This document shows positions 43,883-55,119 of a DNA stretch of 64,000 bases, piece after piece (the first letter of the stretch is position 1; every line of letters begins with the position of its first letter). The translations under genes were made by a program, and so were the position numbers. The notes below the pieces were generated by a model. It did not search any database. It was not told the DNA's origin and saw only the letters and a list, made by a program, of their open reading frames with translations. The stretch comes from Mesostigma viride (Eukaryota; Streptophyta; Mesostigmatophyceae; Mesostigmatales; Mesostigmataceae). Location of the stretch: contig RPFO01000516.1 in NCBI GenBank assembly GCA_009746045.1, positions 1 to 64,000 of the forward strand. Direction: 5' to 3'.

Positions 43883-44329
43883 ATACCTGCACATATTGCC
43901 GGATATAGTATATGTGCTACATAATTACATATACTCCCAATACGAGCCACGAGCCACGAGGTAGCCATGGCTGGCGATGGAGCTCATAACTTCCACGTTT
44001 GATCACCGAATTCAGCTGTGAGCTGATATCACAATCGCTTCGTCTTTCTAAGACGCACATGCTGATATAATTTCCGAAGCTATTACGCAATATATGAAGA
44101 GCAAACGCTCCTCGACGCAACGCAGCCTGGCGGCTGCGCTCGGCAATGAAAATACGTAGACCTGCAGCTCCGGCTGCAGCTTCGCCCTCAGGTCCGGCAG
44201 GCAGCGGTGACACTAGTTGCGCACTGGTGGTCGCCCAGCACCAGGGCTCCCGGGCTTCATGCCTCGCCTTCAGCCTCGCCTGAGCCCAAACGCAGCCGCC
44301 CAACCGAACCTAGCTGGTCTGAGTACTGT

Positions 44330-46280
44330 CGCCTACCGTGCCGAAGCCTCCCCCCTTGGCCCCATGAGCGGTCTAAATGCATATCCACTGCAATTACCAT
44401 GCGGGCAAAGACCAATAAATTCAGGGAACCAAATAACATGGCTCTATGCCTCCCTAACATAGTCAAACAAGGTCAGCCAAGCTCATTAGGCCTCCCTTTT
44501 CACTTACGGAAGATGATGTGTGGGCTCTGCCCCACTGGCAGCCACCCGTTGCAAGAGCAGTTCCTACCGACCTTTATGACATAACGCTTAACAAGATTTT
44601 GTTATTCACAAATAAAATTGAGAATACATTTTAGCCAAAACCAATGTTCATCAACAAGAAAGACTGGCTAATTCCAGCCCCTGGCCGGCCCGCCTAGCTT
44701 CTAGCAAGCAAGTCCGGCATGTCCAATATACCATGAACATCCGCTACCCGCTCTCCTTACGGAAGTTGGCCTTGTCCGGATGTATGCCATGCAACACCCA
44801 GCCAACCGCTCTCACCCTAAGCTACCGACTGTCAGTGCCCAGGCGAATCTACCATACTGGTAGTCCCTGCGACGACTGTCCTCGAGACAAATCCAAAAAG
44901 GCTTATTAACTTGTATGCCGGCCTATCTCGCCTCGACCCATGAAAACAATCTCGCAACCATGACGGAGGTTGCGGCCGGGTTGTTCTACTAGTTAATCAC
45001 ATGAAGACAACTGAAACAGTTGGCGGCGGACCGGTCTACTCGTGGTAGACCCGGTCACGTAGATCGACCCCGAATAAAACTTTAAGTAGCGCAATCGATA
45101 GATCTCGCCGAGAGGATTTCAGATCATACCTTAGGTACATAATAGTACATTACGGTAAAGTGTGATTACGGTTACAAAACTGGTGAAAATGGCTCTGACG
45201 TCAATCATTGACGCCAACCAAGCCGTAAGTAAAGAATGGGTAGTTGGACAGGGGGGCATGAGGGGGGGTCCAATCTCAAGTATAAGTAGCGCAATCGATA
45301 GATCTCGATGAGAGCATTCAGGATCAGCCTCTAAAGTGCCCAAAGATGTCCGATTTCGGGAATTACGGGTCAAAACCAAACGTCATCTAAGCCAACAATT
45401 AAATAATTTTCCGAAAAGTGCATTTTCGGCTGTAGTAGACCGGTCCGCCGCCAACTGTTTCAACTGCGTCGTTGTGAAGTGAAAACTGAACGAACAACGA
45501 CCACAATGGCCGACTGTTCATCCTTTTAACCTGCACAAGCTGACCTTTCCAACATGACATCAGCCAGTGACGACCAAAATACGCTGAACAAGGTTCCGCA
45601 AATCTAGCATGCGCTTTTTAACGTTAGATCAGGTGCTTGCCTGACACAAACCAAATCTCATGAACAAATCTTTCCCGGCCAAGCACAAGCTAAACAACTT
45701 GTAGATATTTTGCAACACTAAAAAGCGCTGCCGCAATCAGAAATTAACCAGGCTAAATTGCCGGCCACCTCAGGCACCGCTGCTCAAAGCGTGCTGACCG
45801 TTCGCGACGTTTCACGTGTAGCCCTGGTCGTTCTCCACAAAGTCTGGTGCCCCTCGCTGTAGTCCTGGCAGAGCACGCGATCACTGGCCCGGCAGCCAGC
45901 CCAACATGCCTGGCCTGCCTTAGTGGCGCGCGCCAGCGCCTGGACTGCCCTGGTGACGACCGGTAGCCACAATCCCCCCCTAGCCCACTGCCACAAATGC
46001 AAACGCACTTGCACTTGGACAAATTCAGAAGATCCGCCGACCATTCAGCGGACGCGTGATTCCGCGGCGCGGCGCCAAGACAAAGCGGTAAAGTAAACCG
46101 CAAAGGTTCCACGGACGTAAAAGTCACGTCACAATAGTTTACCCGCGCGTAAATAAGAACGTAATGGACCGGCACGCGACAGAACGACTTTGACGTTAAC
46201 GAGTGATTTTCCACCTTCGACGTCAACAGACCCAGCTATTTCGACAGGCCACACATCCGGATACTGAAGCTCCTGTTTTA
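44330..46280. other. Foreign block inside family A copy 2, containing a MITE
   Basis: No protein motif was recognised. AAGTAGCGCAATCGATAGATC occurs at about 45084 and again near 45286 as a direct repeat within and next to the MITE. The exact borders and any target duplication could not be fixed by eye. Confidence 0.45.
45012..45462. mobile_element. 451-bp MITE with 28-bp perfect inverted repeats
   Basis: TGAAACAGTTGGCGGCGG plus ten more bases at 45012-45039 match the complement at 45435-45462. No coding region. The flanks (ACAAC left, ACTGC right) show no clear target duplication. Confidence 0.82.
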
Positions 46281-47400
46281 TGGGTCGTATGCCTCCCTTC
46301 TTGACCTGTGCTAGCGCCTCCAACGCCACAAATGCTTCCGCAGCCAGTCCGGCTGATGGCCAGTTTCAGCTCCGCGCAGCTGACCTGTCTGGCTGGTCGC
46401 GACCGCGCCTTCAGCTTGCCGCCCTCTTTTCCATCCTTCAGCGTGCTTCCGCGGACCTCTGGCAACCCGTCCCCTTGACCGAATCCACCCTCCTCCTCCA
46501 CCTCCACGCAGCCATCTCACAGCACGTGACGCCCCTCGCTGCAGATGTGGCAGCTGTACATGTGCATGGGTCCGCGGACGCTGGCTGCTGAGCTCCCCAC
46601 CATCCCCACCGCCACTGCCACCCAGCTCCTCGCCTCCACCCCCCCCCCTCCGCCTCCACCGACTCCATCACCGCCCAGCTCCGCGACATCGACCAGCACC
46701 TTAAGGACAATATGCAATCGCCCTCGAGGTCCTGCAAAACACCGCAGGCCTCACCGCCCAGGCGGTGAAGGATATTGCCGCCAAGCCGGCCCGCCCCCGC
46801 TGCATGGCCTGGCTGGCGATGCTCCTCCCATCCCGACCTGGGCGGACATGCTTAAGCAGCACACCACCTCCGGCCACCACCTCCGCCGTCGCAGCACAGC
46901 TCCAGCAGCAGACGCTCGACCTCCGCGAGGAGGCCGAGCACGCCAAGCGCAGCCTCAACGTCATCGTCAAGAACTTCGACATGGAGGAAGGTGAAAATTC
47001 CGAGAAGCTTACGCGTGCGTTTGAGAGAGAAATCCTTGGTCGCATGGGCCTTAATGGTGAGATCGAGCTGGTCGCCCACCGCCTTCCCCGCGCGCAGGGG
47101 CGCCCCCGCTCCTCCTCACCTTTCGGAACCCGGCGGACAAGATTTCTTTTCTCAGACGCCGCAAGCGGCTCGAGAAGACTCGGACCTTCACCCTTGACGA
47201 CGACTGGACCCTGGCGCAGCAACAACGGCGACGGGAGCTATGCATGCCGCCGACCTACCTCCAGCTCCGGCAGACCAAGGCGGGGCAGCCGGTGTACTGC
47301 ATGGAAGGGCGGCCATCTACGTCGGCCACAAGCCCTGGCATGCGACCCCCGCGCCCCCAACGACTCCAGACGCCCCAGCTTAGGGGAATACAGTGCTGCT
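46280..47400 (+). pseudogene. Family A ORF1p, copy 2 (RRM and C-terminal domain)
   Basis: The order is HVTPLAADVAAV, a Pro/Ser-rich segment, LREEAEHAKRSLNVIVKNFD (start of RRM), FEREILGRMGL, VAHRLPRAQG, then KISFLRRRKRLE-like text and LAQQQRRREL in shifted frames. It aligns almost base for base with copy 3 at 47990-48895. Small indels break the frame at least twice. Confidence 0.72.
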
Positions 47401-47510
47401 CAGTAGTAGTGTAGAATAGATAGACCGTGGCCATGTACATGTAAGCCTCCTACAGGCTCTATACCAGCTGATTCACAAGTCTTATTTAGCCATGTACATG
47501 TGTGCCTATT

Positions 47511-47940
47511 CATTAATTAATTAATTAAGAACATAGCTCCGTGGGGCCGAGCATATGTAACACATAGCCCTGAGAAAGGGGCATCTATGGGTTTGTAATA
47601 CAATCATGATTGTATTACAAGGGTGACAACCTGCAGGGCGACAACCTGCAGGTGTAGGATGTACAACTATCACCTGCTCTGTGTGCACAAGGTTCACCTG
47701 CACCGCCATGATGGTTCATGCCTCCTAATCGAGCTCACACAGGGCGGCTTGGGGAGAGGGCCTACTAAAAGGCCTGCATGATATATTATGGGGTGGAAGG
47801 TATATATGGCTAGGCTATAGCTGGTGTACACATGGCATCTCAGCAGAGAGTAACTCCCTGCATAGGCACAGCATGGCTAAATTCTTAATGCAACATCCAT
47901 GGGAGGTCCCATTATAGGCATGGCGTGGCTAAATTCTGAA
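47511..47940 (-). mobile_element. Minus-strand family A 3' end
   Basis: An AATT tail is followed by AACATAGCTCCGTGGGG and GCATATGTAACACATAGCCC, close to 8650-8700. The stretch GTAATACAATCATGATTGTATTAC (47597-47620) is a palindrome, and GGGTGACAACCTGCAGG is partly duplicated. Beyond about 47720 nothing is recognised. Confidence 0.55.
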
Positions 47941-47989
47941 GACATCATCCATGGGGGCCATTATGGGCGCACATGCGCGTACATCCGCT

Positions 47990-48895
47990 CACTCCTCAAG
48001 GGACAAGGAGGCCCTCGAGCAGCACGTGGCCCCCATCGCTGCAGATGTGGCGGCCATGGGCAGCACGCTGGCTGCCGAGCTCCCCCTCCTCTCCACCATC
48101 TCCACCGCCACCTCCACTCTCCTCGCCTCCTCCACCGCCACCACCCCCACCTCCGACGCAATCACCGCCCAGCTCCGTGACATCGACCAGCGTCTAAGTT
48201 AAGGACAACGCCATCGCTATCGAGGTTCTGCAGAACACCGCAGGCCTCACCGCCCAGGCGGTGAAGGACAATATTGCCGCCAAGCCAGCCCCGGCTGGCC
48301 TGGTCGGCGATGCTCCTCCCATCACCACCTGGGCGGACATACCACCTCCATGCACCACCTCCGCCGTCGCAGCACAGCTTCAACGGCAGACGTACGCTTG
48401 ACCTCCGCGAGGAGGCCGAGCTCGCCAAGCGCAGCCTCAACGTCATTGTCATGCAAGAACTTCAGTGGCCATGGAGGAAGGTGAAAATTCCGAGAAGCTT
48501 GCACGTGCTTTTGAGAGAGAAATCCTTGGTCGCATGGGCCTTACTGGTGAGATCGAGCTGGTCGCCCACCGCCTTCCCCGCGCGCGGGGTAAGGCAGGGG
48601 CGCCCCCGCTCCTTCTCACCTTTAAGACCCCGGCGGACAAGATTTCTTTTCTCAGACGCCGCAAGCGGCTCGAGAAGACTCTAGCTTCACCCTTGATGAC
48701 AACTTGACCCTGGCGCAGCAACAACGGCGACGGGAGCTATGGCCGACCTACCTCCAGCTCCGGCAGACCAAGGCGGGACAGCCGGTGTACTGCATGGAAG
48801 GGCGGCCATCTACGTCGGCCACAAGCCCTGGCAGGGGACCCCCGCGGCCCCAGCGACTCCAGACGCCCCAGCTTAGTAGGGGAATACAGCAGTAG
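47990..48895 (+). pseudogene. Family A ORF1p, copy 3
   Basis: It runs from HVAPIAADVAAMGSTLAAEL through LREEAELAKRSLNVIV, FEREILGRMGL and ADKISFLRRRKRLEK to LAQQQRRRELWPTYLQLRQ. Frames shift near 48200 and 48450 and again near 48690. An N-terminal part is missing. Confidence 0.72.
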
Positions 48896-49340
48896 TAGTG
48901 TAGAATAGATAGACCGTGGCCATGTACATGTACGCCTCCTACAGGCACTATACCAGCTAAGCCACGCGCTTTATTTAATTAATCATGTATACGTACATGC
49001 GTGCCTATGATGTGCCACACTCCAGATGATGCCTAGCTTTATTTAGTTATGTTGTGCCCATGCAGAGAGCTGCTCTCTGCTGAGATGTCACGCTCTAGCT
49101 TTTGTCTAGCTAAGCTGATCTCCCCCCCCATGACAGGCTCCCCCTTAGCTGGGCATAGCTTGATTGATCATGGGGATGCAGGTGCCCTGGCGCACCTAGA
49201 GTGCTCAACTGTTGTTTACATTCCCACTCTTGCAGGAAGTAGCTCAGAATGTATTATAGGCTCATATGCCCCTTCTCTGGGCTATGTGCTACTACATATA
49301 CTCCCAACGGAGTTATGTTCCTAATTAATTAATTAGTTAA
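48896..49340 (+). mobile_element. Family A 3' untranslated region with hairpin and AATT tail (copy 3)
   Basis: This is the most complete A 3' end: CCAGATGATGCCTAGC, GCTCTCTGCTGAGA, CATGACAGGCTCCC, GCAGGAAGTAGCT, TATGTGCTAC, the hairpin ACTCC-CAAC-GGAGT (49299-49313), then AATT repeats (49322-49337). Confidence 0.75.
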
Positions 49341-49379
49341 TGCGCGTGAGCCACATGCTAGGCTAAGCCTGACTAATCT

Positions 49380-49567
49380 ACACTACTGGTATATATTCCC
49401 TAGTCTGAGGTGGCAGGAGGTGCCTGCGCCAGGGCTTGTGGTCAACGTGGATGACCGCCCCCCTCCAGTATAACGGCTTCCCCCCTGCGCTCTGCCGGAG
49501 CTGAAGGTAGGTCGGCCATAGCAGTCGCGTCGCCGCTGTTGCTGGGCCACTGGTCAAGTCGTCGTCC
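49380..49567 (-). pseudogene. Family A ORF1 C-terminal fragment
   Basis: On the minus strand VDDDLTSGPATAATRLLWP is a decayed form of the ORF1 C-terminal motif, closest to 13541-13800. It is cut at 49567, where sequence like 16552 (CAACGGTCTGAAAGTGCC) of the TTAA transposon begins. Confidence 0.65.
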
Positions 49568-52225
49568 ACAACGGTCTGAAAGTGCCAAAAAACACCCATC
49601 TTACTCCTCCTACTAGCTGCAGTTATATTCAGATGATGGTCAAACTTGGTGGCAAGCTTCCTTATGATACCTAGTTTTAATGTGCCAAGTTGCACCTTGG
49701 CTGGTTACATGGTGCTTACTGAACGGTGACGTCGAAAAGCATTAAAAACGCAAAAAATGCCAATTTTATTCATTATTAATTGCACAAACATCACAAATCA
49801 TGTCTGCTTGACCTGTAAATGGGTAGATAACTTATTTACATCACATTTAGCTTACCTACCAAATTGCACCCGAGTTAGACACGGTTTGGAAAGCAATTAT
49901 GCTGTCAAACGTCACACAAAGCCTATTTTAGGCATTTTAGTTGATGCCTCCATTAATGCAAATGAGCTTAGATTCACCTAGAAATTGTTAAACACATCAT
50001 TTGTGAAGTATGAAGCCTAACTAGGAACTTGCATCTTACAATTAATTGCAGTTAATGACAATATTCTGCTGTCACATGTCACCGCGATGCCAAATTAAGA
50101 CATTCATTACACCGTAGGTGGTGGGAATGATCTCAGTTTGGCTTGAAATCTGGCAGGCAGTTATGCTGCACCATGCTACACAAGTCTCCCAAGTTTTACT
50201 GAGATTGCACATCAGATGGCGAAAAAACTGTGACGTGCATGTGCCAGCAGCCAACAACTCGCACTTCCTAGAAAGTGCACACCTCCAAGCAAGCAACTGA
50301 GGTCCTAGTGAGCTTAAACTTGGTACCACTCTGTATAATGATATACACATCAATGAGAACGAGACATCCAGCAACTAGCCATCGTAAAATCACCAAGTTG
50401 TGACATGTGAAAGCATAAGAATGCCAGTTTATTCGTCTATCTATAACACACATCAATAACACATGGAGAGCCCACTGGCCACCATTGAAGAGCCCTCGCA
50501 TGGCATGCATGCAAACGTCATGCTATGCCTTCATCAAGCTGCATGCCCTGCACGTCGACTCATTTTGCTGCAGCCCGCATGTGATCCAGCATCCTCTTCC
50601 TTGCTCGTTGTTCCGCATAGGAAAGTGGCATGCAGAGTCGGTGTGCCAACTCTTGGCGCACCATGCCAGCATGCATGCTCTGCGCAAGTACGTGCACCAA
50701 CGCCCATGGCCCTTCCACGCTTGTCAGTCCCAGTTTTGACACGCTTGTTAGAGCGGTGTGCATAGGTCACCTTGTTCACATGGTGGAGGTGTTCTAAGGC
50801 CTCCCCCGAAAACAGGCGCAGGTCACCCAACTCACGAATCTGAGATGGGATGTGGGCCACCAGGTCGTGCATGTATGTGGTGACATGCTCGGGGGCAGTG
50901 AAAGAGATGAAAGAGGCAACATAAGTGGCTGCCAGCTCCTCTACCTCGGCTGCCTTTGCCTCCCGCTTGGGCCCCCCTGGCCCATCATCATCAAAGTCAC
51001 ACAGGGCCTCCCAGACATCCTTCAAACCCTGCCACACCCTGGTCAGCTCCTCCCTGTCCACATGCGACTCTGCATCCTCATCAGCGTTGTGCTGGCAAAC
51101 AATGTTCACACACAGATGGAATTTGTCCAGCAAGGTCTCAGCCTCCCTTCCAATGACATGTGGCTTCTCAACTGCCTTAGCACTGGCATTCTTAGATGGT
51201 GCTTTCACATACTTCTCCTTAATAAACACGCCCATCTCATCATGCAACACCTTCAGCATTTCTGCCTCCTCGCCCTTATGCATCCGTGCCATGATGGTCC
51301 TGTCCAGGAGTGCACATACATTATTGAGAAGGCAGTGAAGAAGACAGGTTGGGTGTTCACAGTGCTCAACGGGGAGGAGAGGGGTGCAGCCCCACTTCTG
51401 GCCAAAGTGGTCCCGGGCATGCTGCCCTGCCTTGCTCTCGTTCCTTGGCTCTGTGGCTCTGAGCTCTGCCTGGGTATGGAAAACCTTGCCGCAGTGAGGG
51501 CTGGGGCACTTGAAAGGGGCAGTGGGATCAACCTGCACATCGTGGGCTAGCTCCCTAGCCAGCTGCACAGTGCGGGGTGAGAAGTGCTTGGATGCCTCCA
51601 GGTCACCGAACTTGGCCTTGGGGCATGTGCACTTGTTGCAAGGGTACTGGTGTGAGCATCCTGCTTGCCCTCTCTCTGCATTCACATATGCCTTGTCCCC
51701 CCCCCGAGCATCCTGACAACCGGCACGCGCCTCCCATCACCTAAGTGCACCCCCTCCGCTTCAAGGACCTCCCCATACTCTCGGATGAGCCTAGCATAGC
51801 AGGCCTTTAGCGCACCATGGTTGCTATCAGAGCCCACATACATGACCATGGAGTGCAGGTCGGTGGGGGATGACATCGGACACCCCCTTGCCAGCTCCAG
51901 GTCTGCAGGCAACACATGGATGACTATGGAGACATACTTCTGGCTGCGAGAGAGTGAGGCTGCATCTGCCATGACCTGTATCAAGACGCCATCCTCATGC
52001 AGGACATTGCCAAACTTGTTCTCAAGGTGGGTGATCTCCTTCTCCAGGGCATAATGCAGTGACCTGCTCACAAATAGGCCATCATCACGCTGCTCTACTT
52101 GTGCTGGGACGATCATGGACTGCCGCAGCTTCTCCAACTCATAAATACTAGGCAGCATGGGCATCTCAACGTCCATGACTTTCACCGGTACCCAGACCCC
52201 CTCCTCCTCGTCATAGGTGTGAGAC
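49568..52225 (-). mobile_element. Diverged TTAA-type transposon copy, truncated by a chromovirus
   Basis: It begins CAACGGTCTGAAAGTGCCAAAAAA, matching 16552 onward in the 7-kb copy. After about 1 kb of A/T-rich DNA it carries the transposase-like gene. The upstream half lies beyond the LTR retroelement and is not in the window. The CCC/TTAA end was not found at this side. Confidence 0.55.
50560..52225 (-). pseudogene. Second transposase-like gene, diverged, frameshifted and interrupted
   Basis: From the right: SHTYDEEEGVW cut at its start by the LTR, YELEKLRQSM, a DGVLIQVMADAASLSRS block matching the D325 region, YVGSDSNHGALKA, LGGGD, YVNAERGQ, YPCNKCTCPKAKFGDLE, WGCTPLLPVEH, HP-C-LLHCLLN and LRLFSGEALEHLHH with the candidate Glu. 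Frames break at a nine-C run (51697-51705) and near 50710, after which RARKRM closes the protein in another frame. The blocks that survive divergence from the 17753-20082 protein mark the functional core. Confidence 0.75.
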
Positions 52226-52801
52226 TGTTACGCCGCGGATATCTACCTCCACCTCTACCTCTAATGGGCCTGATACTACCTAAACTGGTCAGGCCTCCTC
52301 TACTTAACCCTCTGGCGAAAGACGAACGTGACGGAGCTGATCTCAATGCATTAACGTAAGTGTTACTATAATACGCCATACAACCATTTATCAAAACCCG
52401 TTTACTCCAGGAATAGAGGAAGGAAACACAACTACACTGCCGTGACCCAAGCCTATATGTGTTAATTCATTTAACACACGCCGAGTGCACACACAAAAGG
52501 TAGGACGCGCATAAATGGTCACCAACGGTCCAACACGCTAGGGCCGACATGGCCCTCGCCTACAGATGCACGCTAGACCACTACATCTACTGATGCACGC
52601 TGGTCCACTACATTCTACCACAGGATAAGGACCACTAGTAAAGTACGCGGCGCGGCGCCCAACAGCACCCAATGTACCACAGTACTGTTACGAGGACAAT
52701 AATAATGTCCCGGTAGGAGCCTAAACGTAAACCTAGGGACAACCGAGGCAAAAGACCTAATTTACGTCCGTAACTACAACGAATTGTTACGCGACGTAAC
52801 A
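52226..52801 (-). repeat. 3' LTR of the chromovirus (576 bp)
   Basis: TGTTACGCCGCGG at one end and GCGACGTAACA at the other give TG...CA with short inverted repeats. A G-rich polypurine tract on the minus strand (complement of CCTCCCCCCCCCCAC, from 52802) abuts it, as expected for the primer of plus-strand synthesis. The left flank GAGAC would be the target duplication; its partner lies beyond the window. Confidence 0.85.
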
Positions 52802-54339
52802 CCTCCCCCCCCCACAAAGGTAGGGAGCCCTCTCCCTACGTACAGGGAGGAAAACAAGGGGTAGGAAACCTAATGCACCCAGCACACACTAACACAGTCA
52901 GCAGGCCATCCAAGATACAAGGCACCAATAGTTCACACGGTCTCCACCACCACGCCTGGAGGTGTAGGGTTAGCCAGCACCAAGCCTGGTGGTAGGTTCC
53001 CCTAACTGCCTGGAACAAAGTCCTTGCCGGGGGGAACGGCACTGGGCAGGACACACAGAGTAAACCAATCAGCACCAAGGACCAAGAACGACCAGTCAAC
53101 TGGCCAGAACATGAGGGCGACTCTACATACCGGAGGGACAACACCCTCAGGTCGGGCCTAAGGCCCTCTATCTAATGGCCATCCGTCTGGTAGGTACCGC
53201 GGGAGGCCAGCAGGACATCCAGGTAGGCCTGGTAATGGGCCACATCCTCAACATTGTCATGCCTATCTACGGTGAGGAAAACATCGGCCCACACGCCGTC
53301 AGGAAAGAGGCCCAGGAAGGCCCAGTAATACCTATGCTGCGTGAGGACGACCTGGCCACGGGCCCAGTCCAAAAAGCCACAGGCAAAGAGGCGAATGAAA
53401 GGCTCTACCGCGATCAGGCAAAGGGCCCGCAGGAGGAGGCGATGGTACAGGGGTCACACGCAGTATCGCAACAAGAATCGCAACTCAAAAAAAAAATTTT
53501 TATCATCCACTTCGATTAAGGGCAGGTATGGGCACACCATGGCACCTTTACTTTTCAAAAGTGATGTTTGGATGAAAAATGGGAGCGTGCTCGAGTATCG
53601 CAACACCTAGTTCCGCAACTGAAAACCCACCAATTCTAGAGTTCCGCAATGCAACAGAATCGCAACAAACCTGGCAAGTATACCAAAAGTACGCCGTACA
53701 CGTGCGCCGGAAGGAATAAATTGTCGCCAGTCGGCGTGCAGGATCCGATATGTACTTGCAATAGTTACCGCCGTTGACGATTGATTGGCCGCGCGGTGTT
53801 CAGTTCAGTTCAGTGGGATTCATCGCGCAGAAGTCAGTGCAATAATGAACAAAAACATAAGTGTGCCGCCTCTTCATTGAATAATCAACGACCTATAATT
53901 AGTCTACAACCACTAACTTTTCGTTATCAAACAGTTCCCTAATCATCACGCGCGTCATCGTCTCGTCATTGCGCGTCATTACCCCGTCATTGTCCCGCCG
54001 ACATTACACAGCTATGGTCTTGAGGTATAGTCGGCGCCGTGGCATGTTAAACAAACTGCGTTGTTTCATTCACAGTGTGGTTTCATTATGTCGCTCTTTC
54101 GAACGGGGATGCATTAGGCAACAATACTGGACAGATTCTGAAAGAGGGTGTGTTTGTGAAGTGGGGATGGCAGCGGCCCAGCATTTGCTGGCCGTGCGGG
54201 TGCAACTTTGAGGCGACTACATATATCGCCCTGAACCGTCTTTGTTAAAGCGGTGAGACAGTCCAGTGTTACAGTCCGGCCGCAGGCCGGGCAAGGGAAA
54301 TGCTGTGTTCACCCTGATGCTGCGGGCCGAGGATGGGTG

Positions 54340-55110
54340 GCTGCATGGAAACGTGAATGCTTGCATCGAATGGATGGCGGTGTCTGCATGCATGGATTGC
54401 ACGTGAATGTTCGCAGGATGGGTGGTAATTGCATGGATGCTCGCAGGATGGGTGCTAATTACACGAATCGATATTGCATTAATGCTTGCAGGGATGGATG
54501 GTGTTTGCATGCGTGGATACGTGAATGCTTGCAGGGATGGATGGTGTTTGCATGCATGGATACGTGAATGCTTGCAGGGATGGGTGGTGTTTGCATGCAT
54601 GGATACGTAAATGCTTGCAGGGATGGATGGTGTTTGCATGCATGAATGTGTGAATGCTTGCATGGGTGGATGGTGTTTGCATGCATGGATGGGTGGTGTT
54701 TGCATGCATGGATACCTGAAAGCTTGGGGTGGATGGTGTTTGCATGCATGGATACGTGAATGCTTGCATGGGTGGATGGTGTTTGCATGCATGGATGCGT
54801 GAATGCTTGCACGGATGGGTGGTGTTTGCATGCATGGATACGTGAATGCTTGCCTGGGTGGATGGTGTTTGCATGCATGGATACGTGAATGCTTGCACGG
54901 ATGGGTGGTGTTTGCATGCATGGATACGTGAATGCTAGCATGGATGGATGGTGTTTGCATGCATGAATGTGTGAATGCTTGGGGTGGATGGTGTTTGCAT
55001 GCATGGATACGTGAATGCTTGCGTGGATGGATGGTGTTTGCATGCATGGATGCGTGAATGCTTGCAGGGATGGAAGTGATTGCATGCATGGATACGCGAA
55101 TGCATGCATG
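54340..55110. repeat. 43-bp minisatellite, about 18 copies
   Basis: The unit contains GGATGGTGTTTGCATGCATG and GATACGTGAATGCTTGCA; the marker CTTGCAGGG at 54485 and 54528 gives 43 bp. Because 43 is not a multiple of three, each minus-strand frame cycles through the same stop-free translations (His/Ala/Met-rich). The long frames there are repeat artefacts. Confidence 0.93.
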
Positions 55111-55119
55111 AATGCGACC

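Larger units (their letters stand above)
43935..47510 (+). mobile_element. Family A retroelement, copy 2 (interrupted)
   Basis: The CGAGCCACGAGCCACGAG start and ATGAAGAGCAAACGC (44095) match copy 1. Family sequence stops near 44330 and resumes near 46280, so about 2 kb of unrelated DNA lies between. The 3' region is cut at 47510 by the tail of a minus-strand A end. Confidence 0.7.

Noticed and set aside
46438-47225. Minus-strand frames opposite family A copies 2 and 3
   Set aside because: Complement of the Pro/Ala-rich ORF1 linker; the plus strand carries the conserved ORF1 motifs.
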